A DNA stretch of 64,000 nucleotides from UBA1738 sp045538755 (GTDB lineage: Bacteria; Bacillota; Clostridia; UBA1381). The notes under the pieces were generated by a model. It saw nothing but the letters and a program-made list of their open reading frames with translations, was not told where the DNA came from and searched no databases. The stretch's first letter is position 1, and each line of letters opens with the position of its first letter. Shown piece after piece: positions 17,753-26,646 of the stretch. The position numbers and the translations under genes are program-made. The stretch is taken from contig JAZQEC010000008.1 in NCBI GenBank assembly GCA_045538755.1, positions 1-64,000 on the forward strand, read 5' to 3'.

Positions 17753-18754
17753 TCACGCCATTGTTTTAAGCATTTCTTCTGTAACTTCCCAAAAACACTT
17801 TTCTTTCGAAATATATCTTAAGTATTCCTCTTCCATATACTCTGCTAAACGATGAACTTCAGCGCCTTTACTTCCTGCAATGTGTGGAGTTAGGATACAG
17901 TTTTCAAGAGAATAGAATTCACTGCTTTCAAGTGCCGGTTCTGGGTCTGTAACATCAAGAAGTGCTGTTAAATCAGGTCTTTCCTTTAATGCCTTTATTA
18001 AATCTTCCTCAACTACCTGTGCTCCTCTGCCTGTATTTATAAAGGTTGCATAAGGTTTCATAAGCTTAAAGAGTGAATAATCAAGCATTCCTTTAGTTTC
18101 TTCGTTATTTGCAAGATGGTTTGAAACTACCTGACAATTTTTAAATATATCTTCAAGACTGCATTTTTTTACACCTAATTTTTCAGCTTCCTCTTTTGGT
18201 AAAAACGGGTCAAATACAAGACTGTCAAACGAATAATTTTTAAGCATTTTTATAACAAGCTTGCCTATCATTCCTGCACCTATAATTCCAACTGTTCCGT
18301 CAAAATTACCGGGATATTTATCCGCATTTTCCCACGCCTTGCCAGGCATTTTCTTTTCCATAAGTTTTTCACATGAAAAGAATCCTTTATTTGATAAAAT
18401 TATTTGTGCAACAGTATATTCAGCCACAGGAACAGCATTTGCTGCCCATGCACTGAACACCTTTACTCCGCTTTTTATAAAAGGTCTTGCAAAGTGCTGT
18501 ACAGAGCCTGCTGCATAAAAAACACATTCTAATGCAGGAAAATATTTTTTAATTTCCTCTTCTGTAAGTACACTTATTGCCCAGGTCGAAAAAATATATT
18601 TTACATCGCGCAGTTCTTCTGCACATTCTTCTAATATTTCTTTTTTATAAACTTTTTCACATAAAGCGGCTTTATCTCTTAAAATATTTATAACTTTTTC
18701 CGAGTAAACCTTTTTTAAAATTTCCTCATTTTCTGTTAAAAAAATTGATTTCAT
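17753..18754 (-). CDS. D-isomer-specific 2-hydroxyacid dehydrogenase
   Basis: A 333-residue NAD-dependent dehydrogenase. The Rossmann motif is VGIIGAGMIGKLV; the catalytic set is the Arg in FINTGRGAQVVEE, the acidic residue in DVTDPEP, and the His in LTPHIAGS. It overlaps the upstream TIM-barrel gene by four bases. In the cluster it may reduce or oxidise a sugar-acid product; substrate specificity is not visible. Confidence 0.85.
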   Translation of the reverse strand: MKSIFLTENEEILKKVYSEKVINILRDKAALCEKVYKKEILEECAEELRDVKYIFSTWAISVLTEEEIKKYFPALECVFYAAGSVQHFARPFIKSGVKVFSAWAANAVPVAEYTVAQIILSNKGFFSCEKLMEKKMPGKAWENADKYPGNFDGTVGIIGAGMIGKLVIKMLKNYSFDSLVFDPFLPKEEAEKLGVKKCSLEDIFKNCQVVSNHLANNEETKGMLDYSLFKLMKPYATFINTGRGAQVVEEDLIKALKERPDLTALLDVTDPEPALESSEFYSLENCILTPHIAGSKGAEVHRLAEYMEEEYLRYISKEKCFWEVTEEMLKTMA

Positions 18755-19506
18755 ATAAAAACCTCCGCAATGTTTCTCAAAGTGTGTCCTTCGTTTTGTA
18801 AAGATTCTATTTTATCATCAGGCATAAATTCAAGTAAAAGGGTATGTTTTCCCTTTAATCTTGAAAGGTAATTTTTCCATTCTCTTTCAGCAAGCATGAG
18901 AGGATATTTTTTGTCTTTCTTCCAGTTAAAAACATGAATATAGAAAACATATGGTAGCAGTAATTCAAGATACTCTATATTCTCCTCTTCTGTTCTAAAC
19001 TGATTTGGTTGCCAGTACATTCTGAAATTTTCGGAAGAAATTTCCTTCATAAGTTCGAGTGCACTTTCCTTATTTTCTGTATATGTATTCTGGTGGCATT
19101 CCATACAAAGTATTACATTGTGTTTTTCTGCAATTTCTGCCGCTGCTTTGCACTCGCTAAACAACGTTTCTTTTTCAATTGGTGAATATTTCCAAGGACT
19201 TTTATTTCCGCACCATACTCTTAAAACATTGGTGTTTAAAATTTTTGCAGCCGCAATATATTCTTCAAGGTCAGAAACACAGTCAACCCCAAGTTCAAAA
19301 TATGTTCCGTACGAGCTGCACTCTAATTTGTTTTCCTTCTGCAGATTTGCAATTTTATAAAGCTTTTCTGTGTCATTGAACGGTGCGTGTACATCGCTTC
19401 CCCATTCTATAAACCTTAAATCTGCTTTTTTTGCCGCTTCAATAATTTCTTCAAAAGAATGTCCCCTGAAAGATACTGAAACAAGTCCTAGTTTAAATTT
19501 TGTCAT
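18751..19506 (-). CDS. Sugar phosphate isomerase/epimerase-like TIM barrel
   Basis: A 251-residue xylose-isomerase-like barrel, shorter than the copy at 15449-16303. Metal-binding positions include LCMECHQNTYTE, MYWQPNQF, YIHVFNW and LLLEFMP. A tryptophan/asparagine-rich pocket differs from the first copy, so the two probably act on different substrates. It overlaps the next gene by four bases. Confidence 0.82.
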   Translation of the reverse strand: MTKFKLGLVSVSFRGHSFEEIIEAAKKADLRFIEWGSDVHAPFNDTEKLYKIANLQKENKLECSSYGTYFELGVDCVSDLEEYIAAAKILNTNVLRVWCGNKSPWKYSPIEKETLFSECKAAAEIAEKHNVILCMECHQNTYTENKESALELMKEISSENFRMYWQPNQFRTEEENIEYLELLLPYVFYIHVFNWKKDKKYPLMLAEREWKNYLSRLKGKHTLLLEFMPDDKIESLQNEGHTLRNIAEVFI

Positions 19507-19523
19507 AAAATCACCTTAATACA

Positions 19524-21434
19524 TCAAAAAATGTTCTTGTTTTCACGATATGTTTTCCATACATTTTCAAAAAAGTTATCATTTTTTGGAATAGGACGCA
19601 CATCTCTCCAATTTACTTTGACTTTGGTATTTTCAAAGCTTACTTCCTGAATTTTTGTATAGCTTTCGTTCTTTTTGCATGCAAATCTGAAAGTTTCTTC
19701 AAGTCCTTCTCTTAAGTCGCCGCTTTCATCAAAATACAAAGCAGAACCTCTTGTATCGGTTACATTTTCGCTGTAATCTATCATTGCACAAAGCACGGCT
19801 CTTTGGGTGATAAGAATATCTCTAAGCTTATAAAATAAAAATACACTTTTTTTATCAGAAATACAAGCTGTATTTATTAATGAATTTATTCTTGCTTCAA
19901 CATCCTTCAAAAGCTGTGTCATCTTATCTTTGTTTCGTATTGCAGCCGCATTATCACTCATTTTTCTTTGCGCTAAAGCAATCAGCTCTGCAACATTATC
20001 ATTATCATTTTCATTTAATATTTTATTTAAAATTTCATCATAACTTTTCTTGGCTTTTTTTACTATATTTTCAAACAAACTTTCTGCTAAAAATTTGTTT
20101 CCGTTTTGAGAAATATACTGGGCCGCACGAAGAGAGCCTACCTGTCCTGCGTTAAGGGCACTCCCACCGGGTCTTGCAACGCCGTGAGTTCCTGCACATT
20201 CTCCTACCGCAAAAAGACCTTTTATGCTTGTTTGCCACCACATATCCACCGCAATTCCGCCATTATGATGTTGTGCACAAAGTGCAATTTCAAGATATTC
20301 TTTTCTTATATCAATTCCTTTTTCCTTGTAAAGTTCAATAGCAGGAGCATTCATCTTCAAAAGTCTATCAATAGGCTTGCCAAAACAAGCATCTGCCTTT
20401 AAAAGATATTGGTATGCTTCGTCAGAAAGCTTTTGGTATTCCATTTTCTCAAAACCAAAAGGATTTTTTGTAAAATCAAGATATACCTTTCTGCCAAAGA
20501 AGACACATTCCCTGTAAACTAAAATGTCTATAACAGACGAACCTGACAGAACCTTTTTGCTGTCAAACGGCCATTGATAACCTTTCAAAAATACGTTTGA
20601 AAGAGCTTCATACTTATCAGTAAAATAATCCGCTAAAAACTCATATTCGTTTCCATCCTTGTCTACAGATACAAATCTCGGTAACACCTGCATATATGTG
20701 CCAGATACATTCCATCTTGGATTTACAGATGCAAGTCCGAACTGCCACTCTGTAAGATTCTGCATTTTCGCTCCGCACATAATTGCAAGAGAGCTGCTGC
20801 CGGTATGACAGGCAGGATAAACGCTATCAGCATAAATCCCTGCAGGTCCACCCGTTGCAAGTATAATGTCTGCACACCTGAAAGCTACACTTTCTCCGCT
20901 TTCTATATCAACACATAACACTCCGCAAGCTGTATCGTTATTTTTGAGAATCTCTATAGCAAGATATCCCGAAAAAATATCAACTTTTAGCTCAAAACAC
21001 CTTTTTTGCAATGCCTCTGTCATAAACTTAGAAGTTAAAGGACCTGCACTTGTCGCCCTCTCGTAAGGGTCATGGTCAGTTTTATATCCTATATATTCAC
21101 CGTATCTGTTTACGGGGAATTCCACACCAAGTTCACATAAGTTCATAAATGAACGCACAGAAAGAGCCGCTTCGCATAAAGCATTATCTCCGTCAACACT
21201 TCCGCCCGAAAACAGGTTTTCTGCCATTTTAAGCACGCTGTCAGGGCTATCTCCCGAAAGTCCGAGCTTATAATATGTCTGCTTATCACTTCCTGTATTT
21301 CTTGAAGTGCCTATATTTTCTCCCTCTGTAATAACAGCAACAGATTTTTTTCCAGACTCCTTAATTCGCAGTGCAGCATTGTACCCTGCTGCTCCACTTC
21401 CTATAACTATGGCATCGTATGTGTATGTTTTCAT
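19524..21434 (-). CDS. Large FAD-dependent oxidoreductase (fumarate reductase/aspartate oxidase type)
   Basis: A 636-residue flavoprotein. It has the FAD motif IVIGSGAAGYNAAL at the N-terminus, LATGGPAG, and the C-terminal FAD segment GLFAVGECAGTHGVARPGGSALNAGQ. The histidines in AQHHNGGIAV resemble the substrate site of the fumarate reductase superfamily. No heme, Fe-S or membrane segment is visible, so it is likely soluble. It overlaps the SDR stop by one base (TAATG). Its role in a carbohydrate operon is unusual; reduction of an unsaturated or keto compound is one possibility. Confidence 0.8.
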   Translation of the reverse strand: MKTYTYDAIVIGSGAAGYNAALRIKESGKKSVAVITEGENIGTSRNTGSDKQTYYKLGLSGDSPDSVLKMAENLFSGGSVDGDNALCEAALSVRSFMNLCELGVEFPVNRYGEYIGYKTDHDPYERATSAGPLTSKFMTEALQKRCFELKVDIFSGYLAIEILKNNDTACGVLCVDIESGESVAFRCADIILATGGPAGIYADSVYPACHTGSSSLAIMCGAKMQNLTEWQFGLASVNPRWNVSGTYMQVLPRFVSVDKDGNEYEFLADYFTDKYEALSNVFLKGYQWPFDSKKVLSGSSVIDILVYRECVFFGRKVYLDFTKNPFGFEKMEYQKLSDEAYQYLLKADACFGKPIDRLLKMNAPAIELYKEKGIDIRKEYLEIALCAQHHNGGIAVDMWWQTSIKGLFAVGECAGTHGVARPGGSALNAGQVGSLRAAQYISQNGNKFLAESLFENIVKKAKKSYDEILNKILNENDNDNVAELIALAQRKMSDNAAAIRNKDKMTQLLKDVEARINSLINTACISDKKSVFLFYKLRDILITQRAVLCAMIDYSENVTDTRGSALYFDESGDLREGLEETFRFACKKNESYTKIQEVSFENTKVKVNWRDVRPIPKNDNFFENVWKTYRENKNIF

Positions 21435-22150
21435 TATAATCTCCTTATATGAAATCCGCCGTCAACATCTATTGACTGACCCGTAACATAAGAAAGCTCT
21501 CCACACGCAAGCGTCCAGACCGCATTTGCAACATCTTCTGGTTTTCCCCATCGTTTTATTGGCAAAATACCTTCTTCGATAAGCTTATCATATTTTTCTT
21601 TCACCTTGTCTGTCATTCCTGTTTCGATTATTCCGGGGCGTATTTCGTTTACACAAATTCCATACTCTGCGAGTCTGTCCGCAAAAAGCTTTGTAATCAT
21701 TGTTACTCCTGCCTTCGAAATGCAGTATTCTCCCCTGCTTGTAGAGCTTGTATAACCTGACATCGATGAAATATTCACAATAAACCCGCCTTCATCGTTC
21801 TGCTTCATTTTGTTTGCCGCAAGCTGGGTTAAAAACAATGTGCCTTTTGTGTTTATATTCATTACAAAGTCATAGCTTTCTTCTGTCATTTCAAGTATAT
21901 CTGCACGGATTTTAGGTGCAACACCCGCAACGTTTACAAGAATATCTATCCTTTCAGCTGAATTTACAAATCTTTCTCTGTCTTCCTTTTTGCCCAAATC
22001 ACCTTTTATATATGTAAATCCCCCACCAAGGGCTTCGGGCATAATATCAAGAATATCCATTCCTATAACGTTGATTCCTTCTTTTAAAAGTTTTTTAACT
22101 GTTGCAAGACCTATTCCGCCTGCACAGCCTGTAACCAATGCTGTTTTCAT
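21434..22150 (-). CDS. SDR-family oxidoreductase
   Basis: A 238-residue classical short-chain dehydrogenase: TGCAGGIGLA for nucleotide binding, NVAGVAP, catalytic Ser in NISSMSGY and Tyr-Lys in YCISKAG, and a C-terminal VDGGFHI. It starts one base after the lyase stop and overlaps the flavoprotein start by one base, so the operon is very tight. Substrate unknown. Confidence 0.88.
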   Translation of the reverse strand: MKTALVTGCAGGIGLATVKKLLKEGINVIGMDILDIMPEALGGGFTYIKGDLGKKEDRERFVNSAERIDILVNVAGVAPKIRADILEMTEESYDFVMNINTKGTLFLTQLAANKMKQNDEGGFIVNISSMSGYTSSTSRGEYCISKAGVTMITKLFADRLAEYGICVNEIRPGIIETGMTDKVKEKYDKLIEEGILPIKRWGKPEDVANAVWTLACGELSYVTGQSIDVDGGFHIRRL

Positions 22151-22151
22151 T

Positions 22152-23942
22152 TTATTTTCTCCTTAAAACAAATTGAAGTTGTTCATTCTTTTCTGTGTTA
22201 AATTTAAATCTTATTCTGTTCATGCCTTCTGTCTTCCACATATCAATAAGCTTTTTATCGCCTTCAAAGCTTACAGAGTCAAAAAGAATTTCTGCATCTT
22301 TTGAACATTCAAGTATAAACTCTTCGTTTATTATAACTTTATTATCCTCTAATCGAAGCGGTAGCGGAGTGACAAAATTTTCAATAACTTCGTTCTCGCT
22401 ATTCGTAAATTCAAAGCTATCTTTTAATGTAATTCCTTCATCATTTACAAGTATGCTTCTTTTTAAGCTTTCAAGTCCTGCGTCCTCGCTGTATGCATCC
22501 TTAAAGCTTATGAGGGTTTCTTTTCCACGGACTTCAAAAGAATCTGCAACATACTTTAATCCGTATACTTGCACTGCTTTGTTTATTGTGGGAAGGTTAT
22601 GCCAGGAAGATTTCATTGTCCAAATTTTATATCTTTCCTCAGCAAGGAATGTATTTCTTGTATATGTGCCACATCCCGGATCAACAAGTAAAGGGTTGTT
22701 ATCATAATATACCAAAAAACTTCCTACGTCATTGTGATTATGAGATTCTGCATTGAATCCGCCTTTTGAAGCATAATACCACTTATCGTTTCTAATAAAA
22801 CTTGTCTGCAATACGGGAAGCACACAAATCTCTTCAGGAACATAATTTTTTTCTTTCAACATTTCTTTTTCATAAATAAAATTAAAAATTCCTATAGCAA
22901 AATTTGTAGTTGTTTTTATCCTTTCAAAAGGTATTTCACCGCTTAAAGCTTGTAATTTTTCATCATTTATTCTTTTGCCAAACATATATGCAATGTATCT
23001 TAATTCAGCAGAAACATGTATGCCGGAGTCTGCAAAATTTGAAAAATAGCTGTTACCTATATAAACATAATACTCATATCTTGCAATCTTTTTAAGCTTT
23101 TCATCATCGTAAAAATTAATTTTCCCATTTGTTGCAAGGTAAAGCATTTCGCAGAAAAGAAAAAGCTTTCCACCTGCCACACCCCAATACATTGCACCTT
23201 CATCGCAACCGCCATCTTCAGGCATTGAAGTATAATAATTATTGATTTCCCAGAAAAGCTTTGTTAATCCGTCTCTGAATACTACAGGATTTTTTTGTAT
23301 AAGTAAAAAGACCATAAGTATGTTTGATAAAATCCATGGATTCCAGTTGCTTACCCTGTCGTAATAACCAAGCCAATACCAGTCCATATGCTTTAAGTAA
23401 GGCGAGATTATTCTTCTTTCAATTTCCGTTTCAATACGAGTCAAAATATCAGGACAATATTCTCTTAGCTCATCATAAAGCAAATAATATGCCACAGAAA
23501 GGCTTGCTGCAGTTTCAGCTGCAAATAAATCTATGTATGGGTCGTTTGCATCAGGAATAAGCATTGTTTTGTGTCTGTAGCCCTGATTGTGGGTAGAAAA
23601 CCCCCAATATGTCTCTTCGCAAATCAAAAATATTCCGTCCACAATATCAGGTAAAAAGCGTTTTTTATATTCTATTACCTCGCCCATAAGTAACGCAAAA
23701 AGAGCGTTTCTTCTGTCATAATGTGGTTTTTCCTGTTGTACTCTACTACCGGTTTTATAAAATGCAATAAAATCACTTGCAAGCATTACAGGCCATTTAT
23801 AGTTAAGATATTTTTCTGCTTCCTTTATAACATCGTCACCGCAAAAACTGTTCCAGAAATCACGGTCTTTTGCCTTCGGAAAAAGAGAACCCGAAAAATC
23901 AATGTTTTCTATTTTGTTTTCCTCAAGCCATTTTCTGAACAT
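22152..23942 (-). CDS. Heparinase II/III-like polysaccharide lyase family protein
   Basis: A 596-residue protein with an N-terminal alpha/alpha toroid (tryptophan- and aromatic-rich helices) and a C-terminal beta-sandwich. The characteristic segment GFNAESHNHNDVGSFLVYYD carries the catalytic Asn/His region, followed by LLVDPGCGTYTR. There is no signal peptide, so it would act in the cytoplasm on imported oligosaccharides or glycosides. The family cleaves uronic-acid linkages by beta-elimination. The exact polymer cannot be deduced. Confidence 0.82.
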   Translation of the reverse strand: MFRKWLEENKIENIDFSGSLFPKAKDRDFWNSFCGDDVIKEAEKYLNYKWPVMLASDFIAFYKTGSRVQQEKPHYDRRNALFALLMGEVIEYKKRFLPDIVDGIFLICEETYWGFSTHNQGYRHKTMLIPDANDPYIDLFAAETAASLSVAYYLLYDELREYCPDILTRIETEIERRIISPYLKHMDWYWLGYYDRVSNWNPWILSNILMVFLLIQKNPVVFRDGLTKLFWEINNYYTSMPEDGGCDEGAMYWGVAGGKLFLFCEMLYLATNGKINFYDDEKLKKIARYEYYVYIGNSYFSNFADSGIHVSAELRYIAYMFGKRINDEKLQALSGEIPFERIKTTTNFAIGIFNFIYEKEMLKEKNYVPEEICVLPVLQTSFIRNDKWYYASKGGFNAESHNHNDVGSFLVYYDNNPLLVDPGCGTYTRNTFLAEERYKIWTMKSSWHNLPTINKAVQVYGLKYVADSFEVRGKETLISFKDAYSEDAGLESLKRSILVNDEGITLKDSFEFTNSENEVIENFVTPLPLRLEDNKVIINEEFILECSKDAEILFDSVSFEGDKKLIDMWKTEGMNRIRFKFNTEKNEQLQFVLRRK

Positions 23943-23960
23943 ATATTTTCCTCCTTATAT

Positions 23961-25277
23961 TCATTTCTTCTCGCATATACTTTTATAAATTGGTAAATAA
24001 AGTTCTTTATCTCTTATAACGCAACCAGGTGTTCCGCCTGCTCTCATTATTTCTGTACATTTAGAACAACATACACAGCACTTGTTTTTATTTAGTGTTC
24101 CATTTTGCAAAATATCATTTGCAAAATCAGGATATGCAAAAATTGTTCTTCCAAAACCCGCAAAATCAAATTTTCCGTTTTCAATAAATGCCGACACAAC
24201 TCCAGGAGCACAAACGCCGAGGTAAGAAATTGCAGAGCAAATAATTTTCATTTTCGGAATATTTTCTTTTATCTTTGCCGTATTATGTAATACACGCGCT
24301 ACTCCTTCTAAAGGGTGTTCGCTATGAGTATATCCGCCCATTGCAAAAGGTCTGTTTACATGAGGATTAAAGTATGGATTTCCCATAGTAATATTAAGCA
24401 TTCTTACTCCGTAATTATAAAGCTCTTTTATAAGCCATATGGGTTCTTCAAGGGATACTTCTGTTCCTCCGTTTTCCAAAACACCAAATCCGTAAGGATA
24501 TTCAAACCCGTCATATACATTAAGCCTTGACGTAACAATAAAATCGTTACCGCAAACCTCTGTTGCGCCCTGTATGCTCTCACGTAAAAGTCTGGTTCTG
24601 TTTTCAAGACTTCCGCCGTAACGTCCTTTTCTTGTATATGCAGAAAGAAGTTCAGAATTCAGGTAACGATGACAGCATTTTATATCAACACCGTCAAATC
24701 CTGCTTTTTCTGCAAGATATGCTCCCTTTACAAGGTTTTCTTTTACACTGTCAAGATATTCATCGGTAACTATACGGCTTTGCTCTATGGGTTCTTTTTC
24801 AAAAATGGGATTATTGTAAGCAATAAGCGGAGCTGGTACTCCGTTTGGCTTACTGTAGCGTCCTGAATGGGTTGCCTGCATTATAACAATCGGTTCAAAC
24901 CCGTTTTCTTTTAATGCATTTTCCTTTATTTTTTCAACCTGACGGGCAAATGCATCTACATTATTTTCGGTTATATAGAGCTGTCTAGGGTTTGCTTTTC
25001 CTTCTTCCATAACAGATGTTGCTTCAAACCATATTAAACCTGCTCCACCGTCTGAAAAACGCTTGTATCTTCTTTCTGTAAGTTCAGAAGGCGTTCCGTC
25101 ATAGTTTCCGTCGCATCCTTCCATTGCCTGACACGCAAGTCGGTTATTTGCTGTTTTTCCGCCAACATCACAAGATGTTTTAAGTACACTTACATCTTCT
25201 GTGTATGGCAGATTTGTACCAAGTTCAATATTCTGTTTTATAAAATCATTTGTGTTTAAATAAACTTTTCTATCCAT
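23961..25277 (-). CDS. NADH:flavin oxidoreductase (old yellow enzyme type)
   Basis: A 438-residue FMN-binding barrel. The flavin and substrate region includes VIMQATHSGRYS, DIKCCHRYLNSELLSAYTR and YGGSLENRTRLLRE. A C-terminal Cys cluster, CCVCCSKCTE plus a further Cys, is like the [4Fe-4S] site of enoate and 2,4-dienoyl-CoA reductases, but the large FAD/NAD domain of those enzymes is absent. Start 25277 follows GAGAGG. It leads the lyase operon. It likely reduces an activated C=C bond or acts as a partner of the large flavoprotein. Confidence 0.82.
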   Translation of the reverse strand: MDRKVYLNTNDFIKQNIELGTNLPYTEDVSVLKTSCDVGGKTANNRLACQAMEGCDGNYDGTPSELTERRYKRFSDGGAGLIWFEATSVMEEGKANPRQLYITENNVDAFARQVEKIKENALKENGFEPIVIMQATHSGRYSKPNGVPAPLIAYNNPIFEKEPIEQSRIVTDEYLDSVKENLVKGAYLAEKAGFDGVDIKCCHRYLNSELLSAYTRKGRYGGSLENRTRLLRESIQGATEVCGNDFIVTSRLNVYDGFEYPYGFGVLENGGTEVSLEEPIWLIKELYNYGVRMLNITMGNPYFNPHVNRPFAMGGYTHSEHPLEGVARVLHNTAKIKENIPKMKIICSAISYLGVCAPGVVSAFIENGKFDFAGFGRTIFAYPDFANDILQNGTLNKNKCCVCCSKCTEIMRAGGTPGCVIRDKELYLPIYKSICEKK

Positions 25278-25332
25278 AATATACCTCTCTTTGTTCCAAG
25301 TATAGCATATTTTCAATGACAAGTATATATAT

Positions 25333-25341
25333 AATATTGCA
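25333..25341. promoter_or_regulatory. Candidate AraC-type half-site
   Basis: AATATTGCA in the 150-base divergent region between the OYE operon and the second AraC gene; identical to 16379-16387. A further TTGCA lies about 25 bases away. Regulatory role is inferred. Confidence 0.35.
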
Positions 25342-25430
25342 TCATTTTATGTAAATCTTGCAAAAACATTATTAAAAACCTTGATTTTAACATGTAATTA
25401 CTATAAAATACTATTAAAGAGGTGATTTAG

Positions 25431-26228
25431 GTGGCTACAATGGTTCATTCTGCATATTTTACCGATGATACCCAAAAAAAGAGCAGTCATTATCACGACT
25501 GCCATCAGATAATTTTTATTACCGAAGGAAAAGCAGAAATAGGCATCAATAAAAACTTATATATTGCGGAAGAAGGGTCTGTTGCTATATTCAGCCGTTT
25601 TGAAACTCACTTCATAAACATTTTGTCTGACAAATATAAAAGATATATTCTGAGAATAAGCCCTGTTTCAGAAAATATAGAAAACAAGATCTATTCCCTG
25701 TTTTTTAACCGCCCAACTGGCTTTTGCAATATTATAAATACAGGCGGGCAACGCCTTGAATTTGAAGAAATTTTTAATAAAATCATACACGAAAAAGAAA
25801 ACACTTCTCCAATGTCTGCCGAAATGCTTGATTTATTGATAACTCAGCTTATAATTATGCTTTACCGTTTGCAAACAAGTAACCTTTCATATCTTGAAGA
25901 AAAAGGCTTTGATATAATATACAAAATACAACGGCAATTTGAAACCGATTTTTCAAAGCAGTATACTTTAGCAGAACTTGCAAAAGAGTATCATATAAGC
26001 ACATCCACCCTTTCCCATCAGTTTAAAAAAGCAACCGGTTTTTCGGTTTTTGAATATCTTAATTCCTGCAGACATGCATCTGCTAAAAATTATCTTTTAA
26101 AAACCAATATGTCTATTAATGAAATTATTGAAAAATGCGGTTTTTCAAACAACAGCAATTTCAGCCGAAGTTTTAAAAACCTTACCGGTATGACTCCTAG
26201 TATATTCCGAAAAAAATATAAAAAATAA
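25431..26228 (+). CDS. AraC-family regulator (cupin plus HTH)
   Basis: A 265-residue regulator with a cupin-like N-terminus (HYHDCHQIIFITEGKAEI) and a C-terminal AraC double helix-turn-helix (YTLAELAKEYHISTSTLSHQFKKATG, then INEIIEKCGFSNNSNFSRSFKN). The start is GTG at 25431 with AGAGGTG seven bases upstream. It is divergent from the OYE-lyase operon and probably controls it. It is a distant paralogue of the regulator at 16430. Confidence 0.9.
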   Translation: MATMVHSAYFTDDTQKKSSHYHDCHQIIFITEGKAEIGINKNLYIAEEGSVAIFSRFETHFINILSDKYKRYILRISPVSENIENKIYSLFFNRPTGFCNIINTGGQRLEFEEIFNKIIHEKENTSPMSAEMLDLLITQLIIMLYRLQTSNLSYLEEKGFDIIYKIQRQFETDFSKQYTLAELAKEYHISTSTLSHQFKKATGFSVFEYLNSCRHASAKNYLLKTNMSINEIIEKCGFSNNSNFSRSFKNLTGMTPSIFRKKYKK

Positions 26229-26351
26229 AGCCTGTATTATGCTAAAACTTGTGAGATATGTGGCGGTTTATATTATACAGATCATTTTGATTGGTGTGAT
26301 GAACTCGATACATATTCTTGCTTAAATTGTTGTGAAAGTCATAAGGAAGAA
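26229..26351 (+). pseudogene. Coding fragment with zinc-ribbon-like cysteines
   Basis: Directly after the AraC stop, in the same frame, lies a start-less open stretch of about 40 codons ending TAA near 26351. It contains CEICG and CLNCC pairs separated by about 24 residues, like a zinc ribbon, and an aromatic/acidic middle (YYTDHFDWCDELDTY). No start codon or ribosome site is seen. It looks like the 3' end of a lost gene. A read-through extension of the AraC protein is a less likely alternative. Confidence 0.4.
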
Positions 26352-26432
26352 TAATAGTAGTAAGTAAAAGTTTATAAGGCCGGTGAGTGCCGGTGCCCTG
26401 CAATAAAAAAACAGGAGAAAGTTCGTAATGAA

Positions 26433-26466
26433 GACGAATAAGATTTAAGAAAAAATCTTATTCGTC
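26433..26466. repeat. Perfect 14-bp inverted repeat in spacer
   Basis: GACGAATAAGATTT and its exact complement are separated by six bases (AAGAAA). No T run follows on either strand, so it is not a standard terminator. It lies in a 298-base gene-poor stretch together with the coding fragment and a short GCCGGTGAGTGCCGGTG direct repeat. Confidence 0.6.
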
Positions 26467-26493
26467 CAAAATGGCAACAAGATTTGGGCAACA

Positions 26494-26525
26494 AAAAGCC
26501 GTTCAGAGCAATCTGAACGGCTTTT
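26494..26525 (-). terminator. Terminator of the tRNA-Thr gene
   Basis: A 14-bp perfect stem AAAAGCCGTTCAGA with loop GCAA (plus-strand reading), followed on the minus strand by a T run. It begins two bases past the tRNA 3' end. Confidence 0.85.
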
Positions 26526-26526
26526 C

Positions 26527-26602
26527 TGGAGCTGGTGACGAGACTTGAACTTGCGACCTGCTCATTACGAATGAGCTGCTCTACCGACTGAGCTACACCA
26601 GC
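26527..26602 (-). tRNA. tRNA-Thr (anticodon CGT)
   Basis: The minus strand reads GCTGGTGTAGCTCAGTCGG at the 5' end, with a D-loop, an anticodon stem GCTCA/TGAGC around loop TTCGTAA (anticodon CGT, codon ACG), the T-arm GTTCAAGTC and an acceptor CACCAGC. The CCA end is encoded. Length is 76 bases. It is a single tRNA between an AraC gene and yqeY. Confidence 0.93.
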
Positions 26603-26613
26603 GTGAAATTGAA

Positions 26614-26637
26614 AAAGAGAGCCAAAAGGCTCTCTTT
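26614..26637 (-). terminator. Terminator of the rpsU-yqeY unit
   Basis: Stem AAAGAGAGCC with loop of four, followed on the minus strand by T-rich sequence. It lies 10 bases after yqeY. Confidence 0.75.
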
Positions 26638-26646
26638 CTTCATAAT

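Noticed and set aside
26370..26420. Possible SRP or other small RNA at GCCGGTGAGTGCCGGTG
   Set aside because: The conserved SRP loop motifs are absent and no promoter is evident.
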